DNA of 64,000 nt. It comes from Zafaria cholistanensis. Its GTDB lineage: Bacteria; Actinomycetota; Actinomycetes; Actinomycetales; Micrococcaceae. The stretch spans positions 1-64,000 of the forward strand of contig NZ_BKDJ01000015.1 in NCBI RefSeq assembly GCF_008580665.1, written 5' to 3'. Numbering within the stretch: position 1 is the stretch's first letter; every line of letters begins with the position of its first letter. Made by a program: the position numbers and the translations under genes. A model generated the notes under the pieces. It ran no database searches, was not told the origin of the DNA, and worked only from the letters and a program-made list of their open reading frames with translations. Positions 44,506 through 52,375 of this stretch are shown piece by piece.

Positions 44506-45248
44506 GCGATCTCCCTGCGTTCGGGGTCCCCGCCAAAAGCCAAGGCGAGGTTGGCGTCGGTGAGGACTTGGGCGGGCGGGCCGGCGGCCAGCACACGCCG
44601 GTGCAGCAGCACGGCGCTGGTGCACAGCCGGGGCACCCCGGCGAGGTCGTGGGTGGAGATCAGGACGGTCCGCCCGGCCGCCGCCAGCGCGGTCAGCTGC
44701 GCGGAGATCAGTCGCTCGGAGGCGATGTCCACCCCGGCGAACGGCTCGTCCAGCAGCAGCAGGTCCGCGTTCTGGGCGATACCCCGGGCGACGAAGGCCC
44801 GCTTGCGCTGTCCGCCGGAGAGTTCCCCGATCGGCCGTCCGGCGAGGCCGGTCAAATCGACCCGCTCCAGGGCTTCGGCGACGGCGGCGCGGTCGGCGGA
44901 CGAGGGCCGGCGGGAGCGCCCCATGTAGCCGTAGCGGCCCATCATGACCACGTCGTGGACGCTGACCGGGAACGTCCAGTCCACGTCCTCGGACTGCGGG
45001 ACGTAGGTGATGCGTCCGGACCTGCGGGCCTCGGCCGGGGCCATGCCGAAGATCAGGACCGTGCCGCGGGTGGGCTTCTCCAATCCCATCACGGTCTTGA
45101 ACAGGGTGGACTTGCCGCTGCCGTTGACGCCGATCAGCCCGCACAGCTCGCCTTGGGCCAGGTCGAAGTCGACTCCGTCCAGGGCCGTGTTCGTGCCGTA
45201 GCTGACGCACAGGCCGCCGACGGCCAGCGCCGGTGGGGACGCGCTCAT
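44502..45248 (-). CDS. Metal (probably manganese) ABC transporter ATPase
   Basis: The 248-residue ATPase has Walker A GVNGSGKST near 41, the family block YVPQSEDVDWTFPVSVHDVV near 82, the signature LSGGQRKRAF near 145 and LLLLDEPFAGVD near 164. The DVDWTFPVSV block is characteristic of manganese/zinc cluster transporters. It is coupled by four-base overlaps on both sides. Confidence 0.94.
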   Translation of the reverse strand: MSASPPALAVGGLCVSYGTNTALDGVDFDLAQGELCGLIGVNGSGKSTLFKTVMGLEKPTRGTVLIFGMAPAEARRSGRITYVPQSEDVDWTFPVSVHDVVMMGRYGYMGRSRRPSSADRAAVAEALERVDLTGLAGRPIGELSGGQRKRAFVARGIAQNADLLLLDEPFAGVDIASERLISAQLTALAAAGRTVLISTHDLAGVPRLCTSAVLLHRRVLAAGPPAQVLTDANLALAFGGDPERREIA

Positions 45249-46204
45249 TGGGGGAGTCCTTTCAGGATGAGGTCCAGGTCGTAGGCGACCAGGTCCAGGA
45301 ATGTGGGAACGGGACCCTCGGGCCCGGAGATCGAATCCACGTACAGGGGTCCGGCCAGCCGGGCGCCCGTTGCCTCGGCGACGCGCCGCTGGGCGCCGTC
45401 GTTGACGGTCGATTCGCAGTACACCACGGGGACGGCGTGCTCCCGCACAAAGGCAATCTGGTCGCGGATCTGCCGCGGGGTGCCTTCGGCGTCGGCGTTG
45501 ACCGGCCACAGGTAGTGCTCGCGCAGGCCCAGGTCGCGGGCCAGGTAGGAGAAGGCGCCCTCGCAGGTCACCAGGGCCGCGCCGGGATGCCTGGCCAGCC
45601 GCTCCCGGGCCTGGGCCTCGAGCTTTTCCAGCTTGGCGCTCATGTCCGCCGCGCGTTGGGCGAAGTACTCCGCGTCGGCGGGGCTGAGGGCAGCCAGCGC
45701 CTTTTCGGCGTTGGAGACGTAGACGCGGGCCTGGACGGGGGACATCCAGGCATGGGGGTTGGCCTTACCGGTGTAGGCGCCGGCGGCGATCGGCTCCGGC
45801 TCCACGCCCTCGGAGAGCACCGCGTGCGGGACATCGAGACCGCGGACGAAGCGTTCGAACCAGCGCTCCAGGCCCAGGCCGTTGTCCAGTACCAGGTCCG
45901 CCTCGTGGATCTTGGCCAGGTCGGAAGGGGTGGGCTCGTATCCGTGGATTTCGGCACCGGGCTTGGTGATGGACACGACTTCCACGCGGTCGCCGCCGAC
46001 CTCGCGGACCAGGTCCGCGATGACGCTGAAAGTGGCCAGCACCACCGGCTTCCCGGCGTCCTCCGCGGCCGGGGAGAGGGCGGGGGACGCAGCCGGAGGC
46101 GGGCCGGCGCAGCCGGCCAGGCCCGGGCAGGCCAACGCCAGCGCGGCGCCGGCAGCCAGCGCGCGGGCGGCGAGGCGCCAAGAGTGGCCAGGAGTTTTAG
46201 GCAT
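45245..46204 (-). CDS. Metal-binding lipoprotein of the manganese-type ABC transporter
   Basis: The 319-residue lipoprotein has a signal peptide with a GLAGC lipobox near residue 30. The TroA-type fold follows, with ligand motifs HGYEPTPSD near 85, NPHAWMSP near 150, a Glu in VTCEGAF near 220 and a Asp in LYVDSISGPEG near 290. The Glu and the lack of a His-rich loop favour manganese over zinc. The ATG at 46204 is embedded in a palindromic operator. It heads a six-gene operon in which every junction is a four-base overlap. Confidence 0.92.
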   Translation of the reverse strand: MPKTPGHSWRLAARALAAGAALALACPGLAGCAGPPPAASPALSPAAEDAGKPVVLATFSVIADLVREVGGDRVEVVSITKPGAEIHGYEPTPSDLAKIHEADLVLDNGLGLERWFERFVRGLDVPHAVLSEGVEPEPIAAGAYTGKANPHAWMSPVQARVYVSNAEKALAALSPADAEYFAQRAADMSAKLEKLEAQARERLARHPGAALVTCEGAFSYLARDLGLREHYLWPVNADAEGTPRQIRDQIAFVREHAVPVVYCESTVNDGAQRRVAEATGARLAGPLYVDSISGPEGPVPTFLDLVAYDLDLILKGLPQ

Positions 46205-46211
46205 GGCTAAA
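46196..46211 (-). promoter_or_regulatory. DtxR/MntR-like operator on the operon start codon
   Basis: TTTAGGCATGGCTAAA is palindromic except for one pair. It contains the start codon of the binding-protein gene. CATATT with TTGCGC 18 bases upstream forms a possible promoter just before it, so repressor binding would cover the transcription start. Confidence 0.65.
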
Positions 46212-46283
46212 TATGGCACCCACCGGGGTTGACGCGCAACTTCCCGCACCTTGACCCGGCGCACCGGCCGCAGTCGGCGGGGG

Positions 46284-47153
46284 CTATCCTCCGGCGGGCG
46301 TGCCGTTCAGGATTGCCAGCACGGATCCGTGCAGCAGGGAGTTGGTCGCCAGGGCGTTGCCGCCGTCGCAGCCGTCCACGCCGTCCAGGGAGGTGAAGCG
46401 CCCGCCGGCCTCGGTGACGATCGGGACCAGCGCGGCCATGTCGTACAGGTTCAGTTCGGGTTCGCAGGCAATGTCCACCGCCCCCTCCGCCAGCAGGCAG
46501 TAGGACCAGAAGTCGCCATACGCCCGGGTGCGCCAGACGGCGTCGTGCAGCTCCAGCATGCCGCCCAGCTGCCCGCGCTCCTTCCACCCGGAGAGGCTGG
46601 AGTAGGACAGTGACGCATCGGCCAAGTTGGCCACGGCCGACACCCTCAACCGGGTCGCGGACTCCAGCGACGCGCCCGTGAATGCCCCCTCGCCCACGGC
46701 GGCCCACCAGCGCCGGCCCAGTGCCGGGGCGGAGACCACGCCAACCACCGGCCGGCCCTCTTCCATCAGGGCGATCAGCGTGGCCCAGACCGGGACCCCG
46801 CGCACGAAGTTCTTGGTGCCGTCGATCGGGTCCACGACCCAGCGCCGGGTCCCGGTGCCGCTGCTGCCGAACTCCTCGCCGTAGACCGCGTCGTCCGGCC
46901 GCTCGGCGGCCAGCAGGTCCCGGATGGCCTGCTCGGCGGCCCGGTCCGCGTCGGTGACGGGCGTCAGGTCCGGCTTGGTCTCCACCTGAAGGTCCAGGGC
47001 CTGGAAACGCGCCATGGCCAGCGCGTCCACCGCGTCGGCGATCCGCAGGGCCAGGAGCAGGTCCTCATGGCGGGTCGTCGCGGTGCTGACCGCGGTGCTG
47101 CTCGGATCGTTGCCCGGGTCGTTGCCCGGGTTGTTGCTCGGGTTGTTGCTCAT
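46284..47153 (-). CDS. hisN: Histidinol-phosphatase of the inositol-monophosphatase family
   Basis: The 289-residue magnesium phosphatase probably performs the penultimate histidine step. It has EEFGSSGTG near 95, the metal motif VVDPIDGTKNF near 105-117 and the second site ACEPELNLYDMAAL near 230. The order hisN-rsgA-aroA next to sigR-rsrA is standard in actinobacteria and supports the call. The first 18 residues are four (S/G)N(N/D)P blocks encoded by a 12-bp repeat. TAGGTT lies 7 bases before the ATG. Confidence 0.9.
   Translation of the reverse strand: MSNNPSNNPGNDPGNDPSSTAVSTATTRHEDLLLALRIADAVDALAMARFQALDLQVETKPDLTPVTDADRAAEQAIRDLLAAERPDDAVYGEEFGSSGTGTRRWVVDPIDGTKNFVRGVPVWATLIALMEEGRPVVGVVSAPALGRRWWAAVGEGAFTGASLESATRLRVSAVANLADASLSYSSLSGWKERGQLGGMLELHDAVWRTRAYGDFWSYCLLAEGAVDIACEPELNLYDMAALVPIVTEAGGRFTSLDGVDGCDGGNALATNSLLHGSVLAILNGTPAGG
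47102..47150. repeat. 12-bp in-frame tandem repeat at the hisN start
   Basis: Four units resembling GGGTTGTTGCTC (plus strand) encode (S/G)N(N/D)P at the extreme N-terminus of HisN. Copy change would keep the frame. Confidence 0.75.
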
Positions 47154-47160
47154 GGTCCCC

Positions 47161-47166
47161 AACCTA
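47161..47166 (-). promoter_or_regulatory. -10 element for a possible leaderless hisN mRNA
   Basis: TAGGTT on the minus strand is followed by GGGGACC (7 bases) and the ATG at 47153. GGGGA could also act as a weak ribosome site if initiation is further upstream. Confidence 0.4.
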
Positions 47167-47194
47167 CCGCAGGGGATCGGCCCGGCGGGGCTGG

Positions 47195-48289
47195 CTAGAC
47201 GCTGCCCAGCTCCTTGGTGTCCCCATGGTCCTCGGCGCCGAGCAGCCGGCGCAGCGACGCGAGCCGGGCCGGCCCGGCCGGTCCCGCCGAGCCGGCGGCG
47301 ACCCACCCGTCCAGCGCGCATCCCGGCGCGCCGGCGCCGTGGGTGCAGCCACGGGGACAATTGGCGGAGGCGGGAGCGAGGTCGGGGAAGGCCTCGAGGA
47401 TGTTGTCCGGCTCCACCAGCGCCAGCCCGAAGGAACGGATTCCGGGGGTGTCGATGATCCAGGTCCCGCCCGGGGCGTTGTCCACGCGCAGCGCGAGCGT
47501 CGAGGAGGAAGTGTGCCGCCCGCGTCCGGTGACGGCATTGACCCCGCCGGTGGCACGCTGGGCGCCGGTGAGCGCATTGACCAGCGTGGACTTGCCGACG
47601 CCGGAGTGCCCGATCACCACGGACACCTTGCCGGCGAGCAGCCGGTGCAGCTCGGCAATGGGGCTGCCCTCCAGGCGGGCGGACAGCCCGTCGGCGGAGC
47701 GGGCGTCGATGCCGGAGGCATCCTGCGAGGCGGTGCGGCTGACCACGATCTCCAGGTCCAGGTGCCGGTAGTTCTCGAGGAAGGGCTCCGGGTCCCGCAC
47801 GTCCGCCTTGGTGACGCAGAGCACGGGGTGGATGCCGGCGTCGTACGCCGCGACCAGCGCCCGGTCGACGAAGCCGGTGCGCGGCTCCGGGTTCGCCGCG
47901 GCCACGACGATCACCAGCTGGTCCGCGTTGGCCACCACCACGCGCTCGACCGGGTCGGTGTCGTCGGCGCTGCGGCGCAGCAGCGTGCGGCGCTCCTCGA
48001 TGCGCACCAGCCGGGCCAGCGTGTCCGGCCTGCCGGAGGTGTCCCCCACCAGGGCAACGAAGTCCCCGGGCACCACGGGGGAGCGGCGCAGTTCGCGGGC
48101 CCGGGCGGCAACGACCACGCGCTCGTTGTCGGTGCCTTCCCCGACGACGGCGGTGTACCGTCCGCGGTCCACGGTCACGACGCGTCCGATCACCGCGTCC
48201 TCGTGCGCGGGCCGGTCCTTGGTGCGCGGGCGCGAGCCCTTCTTGTTGGGCCGGATGCGGACATCGGACTCGTCCCACTCGCGGGCCAC
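47195..48289 (-). CDS. rsgA: Ribosome small-subunit-dependent GTPase RsgA
   Basis: The 364-residue 30S-maturation GTPase has the N-terminal OB fold (about 45-115) and a circularly permuted GTPase: TKAD (G4) near 165, GHSGVGKST (G1) near 235 and DTPG (G3) near 290. A zinc-binding tail (CPRGCTHGAGAPGC) follows near 318-331. The GTG at 48289 gives the typical MAREWDESDVRIRPNKKGS start and lies two bases past the aroA stop. Confidence 0.95.
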   Translation of the reverse strand: MAREWDESDVRIRPNKKGSRPRTKDRPAHEDAVIGRVVTVDRGRYTAVVGEGTDNERVVVAARARELRRSPVVPGDFVALVGDTSGRPDTLARLVRIEERRTLLRRSADDTDPVERVVVANADQLVIVVAAANPEPRTGFVDRALVAAYDAGIHPVLCVTKADVRDPEPFLENYRHLDLEIVVSRTASQDASGIDARSADGLSARLEGSPIAELHRLLAGKVSVVIGHSGVGKSTLVNALTGAQRATGGVNAVTGRGRHTSSSTLALRVDNAPGGTWIIDTPGIRSFGLALVEPDNILEAFPDLAPASANCPRGCTHGAGAPGCALDGWVAAGSAGPAGPARLASLRRLLGAEDHGDTKELGSV

Positions 48290-48291
48290 GG

Positions 48292-49620
48292 CTACGCCTC
48301 CCCGGCCGTGGCGGCCAGGGCCGTCCACAGCGCCGGAAAGTCCGGCATCGTCTTGGCGGTGGTGGCGATGTCCTCCACCTGGACCCCGTCCACGGCCAGC
48401 CCGATGATCGCCCCGGCCGTGGCCATGCGGTGGTCCGCGTAGGAGCGGAACACCCCGCCGTGCAGCGGACGGGGACGGATGAGCAGGCCGTCCGGGGTTT
48501 CCTCGGCGTCGCCGCCAAGCCGGGCAATCTCCGCCACGAGCGCGGCCAGCCGGTCGGTCTCATGCCCGCGCAGGTGGGCGATCCCGCTCAGCCGCGAGGG
48601 GCTGTCGGCCAGGGCGCAGAGCGCCGCGACGGTGGGCGCCAGCTCGGAGGAGTCGGCCAGGTCGATGCCGTGGATGGCCGGGCCCCCGGTGACGGTCAGG
48701 ACCCCGTCGGCGCTGCGGTCAACGGTGGCCCCCATGCGCGGCAGGATACTCCGCCACAGGTCGCCGACCTGCGTTGTTTCGGCCGGCCAGTGGGGGATGC
48801 GCACGGTGCCGCCGGTGGCCAGCGCGGCGGCCAGGAACGGCCCGGCGTTGGACAGGTCCGGCTCCATGGTCTTGTCGAAGGCGGCGATTGGTCCCGGCTC
48901 CACGCGCCAGCGGTTCGGTTTGGAGTCATCCACCGCGACGCCGAGCCCGCGCAGCGCCTCGACGGTCATCCGGATGTGGTCCAGGCTGGGCACGCCGGAC
49001 CCGGCATGCACCAGCTCCAGCCCGGTACGGGTGCGGGGGCCGATCAGCAGCAGCGCGCTGACGAACTGGGAGGAGGCGCCGGCGTCGATCTCCACCCGGC
49101 CGCCCTCCAGCGCCCCCGTGGCCTCCAGCGTGAACGGCAGCGCGCCGGGCTCGCCGTGCTCGGTAATTTTTACCCCCAGCTGGCGCAGGGCGTCGACCAG
49201 GGGGGCCATGGGACGCCGGCGCGCGTGGGGATCGCCGTCGAAGGCGAAGGTCCCGCGGCACAGGGCCGCCAGCGGCGGCACGAAGCGCATGACCGTCCCG
49301 GCCAGGCCGCAGTCGATGGCCACCGGGTCCGTCCCGCCCCCGGCCCCGGCGGAAGGGGTCCCGAGCGGGGACACGAGCAGGTCGGTGCCGCCGTCGGCCG
49401 CGACCTGCTCGATCCCCGCACCCAGCGCCCGCAGCGCGGCCACCATGAGGTCGCTGTCGCGCGAGGCGAGGGCGTTGCGCACCCGCGAGGGGCCGTCGGC
49501 CAGCGCGGCCAGCAGCAGGTAGCGGTTGGTCAGGGATTTCGACGCCGGCACGGTGACCGTGGCGTCGACGGGGGCGCCGGGGTGGGGTGCGGGCCAGAGG
49601 GGAAGGGTCGTGCTGTCCAT
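48292..49620 (-). CDS. aroA: 5-enolpyruvylshikimate-3-phosphate synthase
   Basis: The 442-residue shikimate-pathway enzyme has the PASKSLTNR block near 25, GLAGTVMRF near 105, [11 protein letters not shown] near 128 and [10 protein letters not shown] near 405. It completes EPSP from shikimate 3-phosphate and phosphoenolpyruvate, downstream of the DAHP synthase encoded at 4.6 kb. The ATG at 49620 follows the DoxX gene stop by eight bases. Confidence 0.96.
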   Translation of the reverse strand: MDSTTLPLWPAPHPGAPVDATVTVPASKSLTNRYLLLAALADGPSRVRNALASRDSDLMVAALRALGAGIEQVAADGGTDLLVSPLGTPSAGAGGGTDPVAIDCGLAGTVMRFVPPLAALCRGTFAFDGDPHARRRPMAPLVDALRQLGVKITEHGEPGALPFTLEATGALEGGRVEIDAGASSQFVSALLLIGPRTRTGLELVHAGSGVPSLDHIRMTVEALRGLGVAVDDSKPNRWRVEPGPIAAFDKTMEPDLSNAGPFLAAALATGGTVRIPHWPAETTQVGDLWRSILPRMGATVDRSADGVLTVTGGPAIHGIDLADSSELAPTVAALCALADSPSRLSGIAHLRGHETDRLAALVAEIARLGGDAEETPDGLLIRPRPLHGGVFRSYADHRMATAGAIIGLAVDGVQVEDIATTAKTMPDFPALWTALAATAGEA

Positions 49621-49628
49621 GGTCGCCG

Positions 49629-50153
49629 TTAGTGGCCGATCACTTCCTTGGCGCTCCTGCGGACTTCCGCGACGGCCGTGCGGACGGGGCGCCCCAGCTG
49701 GCCGGCCTTGCCCAGCTCCCGGCGGGCGCCGGTGCCGAGGCGGCGGGCGCGCCAGGCCAGCGAGGGTCGACCGGCGGTGTCCACGCTGGCCAGCAGCACG
49801 CCGCCCGCCAGCGAAAAGTTCTTCAGCAGGGCGGGGGTGCGCCCGCCCGCGGAGGTGGCGGTGTCGCCGACCGCGGTCAGTGCGGCCGTAGCCGCCAGCA
49901 GGGACGCGGAAAGGCGCGGGAACCTGCCCAGCGCCAGCAGGGCGGCGGCACCGATCTGGACGCCGCCCACGATCCGGCCCACCGTGCGCGGACGCTGCGC
50001 CAGCGGGGCCAGCGGCGGGACGGCGGTGCCGAGCCGGCGCAGGCCCGGCTCCAGCTGGCGTCCGGTCTCCTCGGGGCGGCGCAGGCGCTCGACTCCGGAC
50101 CAGACGAAGCTCGAAGCCAGCAGCGGGCGGGCGATCAGGCGGGCCAGGGACAT
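49629..50153 (-). CDS. DoxX-family membrane protein
   Basis: The 174-residue protein has four membrane helices (about 5-20, 60-77, 80-97, 115-133) and the DoxX hallmark [22 protein letters not shown] at the N-terminus. DoxX proteins are linked to thiol and oxidative stress and to quinone-linked oxidoreductases, which fits its position divergent from sigR. The ATG at 50153 has GGAGG at the right distance; an upstream in-frame start lacks one. It leads the doxX-aroA-rsgA-hisN run. Confidence 0.85.
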   Translation of the reverse strand: MSLARLIARPLLASSFVWSGVERLRRPEETGRQLEPGLRRLGTAVPPLAPLAQRPRTVGRIVGGVQIGAAALLALGRFPRLSASLLAATAALTAVGDTATSAGGRTPALLKNFSLAGGVLLASVDTAGRPSLAWRARRLGTGARRELGKAGQLGRPVRTAVAEVRRSAKEVIGH

Positions 50154-50297
50154 GGGTGCCTCCGTAGGTCTCATGGATGGGTGTCGGTCGTGCTGCCCCT
50201 AGTCTGTCAGATCCTGTGGGACTCTCCCCGCTCCGGCGGCCCATTTCCTTCCCGCACACCGGGCGGCCGGTGCGCGGGAAGGGGACGCCGGAGGGGC

Positions 50298-50325
50298 GGG
50301 AATAGCCCCCGAGGCCGCGGCGTTG
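50298..50325 (+). promoter_or_regulatory. SigR-dependent promoter upstream of sigR
   Basis: GGGAAT (50298-50303), an 18-base spacer and GTTG (50322-50325) match the SigR consensus exactly. The predicted transcript begins near 50332 and includes the upstream GTG start of sigR, giving positive autoregulation. Confidence 0.8.
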
Positions 50326-50405
50326 TGCCTGCCAGGGTCCTTCCCGGACCCGGTGCGGCCCCGCACAGGGGCCGAACCTGCGCGGCGGAGGAGTGAGGAG
50401 AACCG

Positions 50406-51125
50406 GTGCCGACATTGACGGCGGACCCGCGCCCGGCTTCCGCTGCGGACCGCGGCGTACACTGGGCCGTGATGACCGAGATCACCCCCAACACCGAGAC
50501 AGTGCCCGTCGGCGAGGAATCCGAGGCGGAACGGCGCGAACGCTTCGAGCGGGACGCGCTGCAATACGTCGACCAGCTGTATTCGGCGGCGATGCGGATG
50601 GCCCGGAACCCCAGCGACGCCGAGGACCTGGTGCAGGAGGCCTACACGAAGGCATACTCCGCGTTCCACCAGTACAACCCCGGGACCAACCTGAAGGCCT
50701 GGCTGTACCGCATCCTCACGAACACGTACATCAACCTCTACCGCAAGCGCCAGCGCGAGCCGCAACGCTCGAGCACCGACTCGGTGGAGGACTGGCAGAT
50801 GGCCCAGGCGGCGGAGCACAGCTCCTCGGGCCTGCGCTCGGCCGAGGCCGAGGCGCTGGACCACCTGCCGGACTCCGACGTGAAGGACGCCCTGCAGGCC
50901 ATCCCGGAGGAGTTCCGGCTGGCCGTCTACTTCGTGGATGTCGAGGGCTTCGCCTACAAGGAGGTGGCGGACATCCTCGGAATCCCCATGGGAACGGTGA
51001 TGTCCCGCCTCCACCGCGGCCGCAAGCAGCTGCGCGAGCTGCTGGCCGACTACGCAGCCGAGCGCGGACTCGGCGCCGACAAAACGACGAATGGGCGCCA
51101 GACGGCGGCCGGGCGGGAGGAATAG
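50406..51125 (+). CDS. sigR: ECF sigma factor SigR (SigH/RpoE-like), two start sites
   Basis: The thiol-oxidative stress sigma factor has region 2 (about residues 52-115: [49 protein letters not shown]) and region 4 (about 160-215: [26 protein letters not shown]). The long form starts at GTG 50406 behind GAGGAG (239 residues). The short form starts at ATG 50472 (or GTG 50469), placed 5-8 bases after TACACT, so it may come from a leaderless transcript (217 residues). The anti-sigma gene follows immediately. Confidence 0.95.
   Translation: MPTLTADPRPASAADRGVHWAVMTEITPNTETVPVGEESEAERRERFERDALQYVDQLYSAAMRMARNPSDAEDLVQEAYTKAYSAFHQYNPGTNLKAWLYRILTNTYINLYRKRQREPQRSSTDSVEDWQMAQAAEHSSSGLRSAEAEALDHLPDSDVKDALQAIPEEFRLAVYFVDVEGFAYKEVADILGIPMGTVMSRLHRGRKQLRELLADYAAERGLGADKTTNGRQTAAGREE
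50458..50463 (+). promoter_or_regulatory. Internal -10 element for the short SigR form
   Basis: TACACT is followed by GGGCC, then GTG (50469) and ATG (50472). A transcript starting here could be translated without a leader. Confidence 0.5.
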
Positions 51126-51127
51126 CC

Positions 51128-51394
51128 ATGGGTGACTGCCAGTCGCTGGGGGACTGCGACGACCGTCGCATCGTCCGCCTCTACGAATACCTGGACGGGG
51201 CGCTGACGCTGGAGGACCTGAACGAGGTGAAGAAGCACCTCGAGCACTGCGGCGAATGCGCCCACGAATACGACCTCGAGTGCATCATCCGCTCCGTGGT
51301 CCGGCGCAGCTGCCGGGAAATGGCCCCGCAGGACCTCAAGACGCGCATCATGGCCCGGATCAACGAGATCCGGGTGGAGGTCGGGCACGGCTAG
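51128..51394 (+). CDS. rsrA: Zinc-binding anti-sigma factor RsrA
   Basis: The 88-residue redox switch holds SigR inactive. The ZAS motif is H37-x3-C41-x2-C44, with C10 in the position of the Streptomyces switch cysteine C11. Disulfide stress would release zinc and SigR. The ATG at 51128 lies two bases past the sigR stop, so the pair is coupled. A strong terminator follows. Confidence 0.95.
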   Translation: MGDCQSLGDCDDRRIVRLYEYLDGALTLEDLNEVKKHLEHCGECAHEYDLECIIRSVVRRSCREMAPQDLKTRIMARINEIRVEVGHG

Positions 51395-51424
51395 CGCCCG
51401 CCGCGCCAGCCGCCCGTTAAGGCT

Positions 51425-51462
51425 GAAGGCCCCGTTTCCCCGGGTGGGGAAACGGGGCCTTC
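51425..51462. terminator. Terminator between rsrA and bL37
   Basis: A perfect 17-bp stem (GAAGGCCCCGTTTCCCC with its complement) has the loop GGGT. It can serve both convergent genes. Confidence 0.9.
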
Positions 51463-51481
51463 ACCGTTTGCGGCGATCCGC

Positions 51482-51556
51482 TTAGGTGTTGGGGCGCTTA
51501 CCGTGGTTCGCGCCGCCACGCTTGCGGTCGCGGCGCTTACGTGCACGCTTGCTCAT
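51482..51556 (-). CDS. 50S ribosomal protein bL37 (24 aa)
   Basis: A 24-codon gene encodes a very basic peptide beginning MSKRARKRRDRKR and ending GGANHGKRPNT. This matches the actinobacterial large-subunit protein bL37 found in mycobacterial ribosome structures. AGGAGG lies before the ATG at 51556. It is too short for ordinary gene callers. It sits alone between two terminators or gene ends. Confidence 0.9.
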   Translation of the reverse strand: MSKRARKRRDRKRGGANHGKRPNT

Positions 51557-51657
51557 GGCTGCCTCCTTACTTGTTCGACGCCGAATAATTGGCCGTCGCC
51601 CAGTCTTTCACATTCGCCCCGCGCTTGCCTAACGACGGGGGAACCGGCGGGCGCCGC

Positions 51658-52260
51658 CTAGGCCGTGGGCTCGGGCAGCTGCAGCCACGGGTACCAGCCC
51701 CGGTGCAGCACCAGCCAGGCGATCAGCCCGTAGCCGGCCTGGCCGGGCAGGCCCCGGTTGGAGGCCAGGTCGCTGCGCCACTGGTCGTGGTGCTCCAGCG
51801 GGGTGAAGGTGTCCACATAGGAGTGGTTGCGCCGGGACGCGACGTCTCCGTAGGCGGCGGCGAGCTCCCCGAGGCGGCGGTTGCGGTCCGGGTCCAGGCC
51901 CGGGACCGGACCGACCACGAGGGCCTTGATGCTCATCTGGGAGGCGGCGTCGAGGATGTTGGCCAGGTTCAGGCGGCTGCGCGCGGTGGAGAGGCCAAGG
52001 TCGAGGTCCCGGTCGGAGAGAGCCACCACGAGCCGGTTCTCGCAGCGGTCCCCAAAGCGGCGGGAGGCCTCCTCCAGCCACCGCTGGGCCAGGGCCTCGG
52101 TGCCTTCGCCGGGTGCGGCCAGCACATAGCTTTCCAGCCGTGCCTCCTCGGTGGAGGTGCGCGCCAGCACCCGCCCGTACCAGCCCAGGGCACGGGGATC
52201 GCCGTGCCCGGCCAGCAGTTCGTCGCCGACGGCGGCAATGCGGATGGTGCGAGGTTCCAC
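51658..52260 (-). CDS. SGNH-hydrolase-like protein with altered nucleophile position
   Basis: The 200-residue protein has the flavodoxin-like SGNH fold pattern: RIAAVGDELLAG at the N-terminus (block I), LSDRDLDLG near 85 and VVGPVPG near 115. The late DTFTPLEHHDQW and GLPGQAGYGLIAWLVL blocks follow near 150-185. Block I reads GDE where active enzymes have GDS, so the usual catalytic Ser is absent. The GTG at 52260 has AAAGG 6 bases upstream. It may be a binding protein or use another residue. Confidence 0.72.
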   Translation of the reverse strand: MEPRTIRIAAVGDELLAGHGDPRALGWYGRVLARTSTEEARLESYVLAAPGEGTEALAQRWLEEASRRFGDRCENRLVVALSDRDLDLGLSTARSRLNLANILDAASQMSIKALVVGPVPGLDPDRNRRLGELAAAYGDVASRRNHSYVDTFTPLEHHDQWRSDLASNRGLPGQAGYGLIAWLVLHRGWYPWLQLPEPTA

Positions 52261-52310
52261 GAAAGACCTTTCTGGGCGGGATATGCCCAACCTTAGCAGG
52301 GGTGGACGCG

Positions 52311-52349
52311 CCGGAGGGCGGGACACCGAGGTGGTGTCCCGCCCTCCGG
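52311..52349 (-). terminator. kgd terminator
   Basis: A perfect 17-bp stem (CCGGAGGGCGGGACACC with its complement) has a 5-base loop between kgd and the SGNH gene. Confidence 0.85.
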
Positions 52350-52375
52350 TTTGGGGCTGACTAGGGCGCTTTCGC

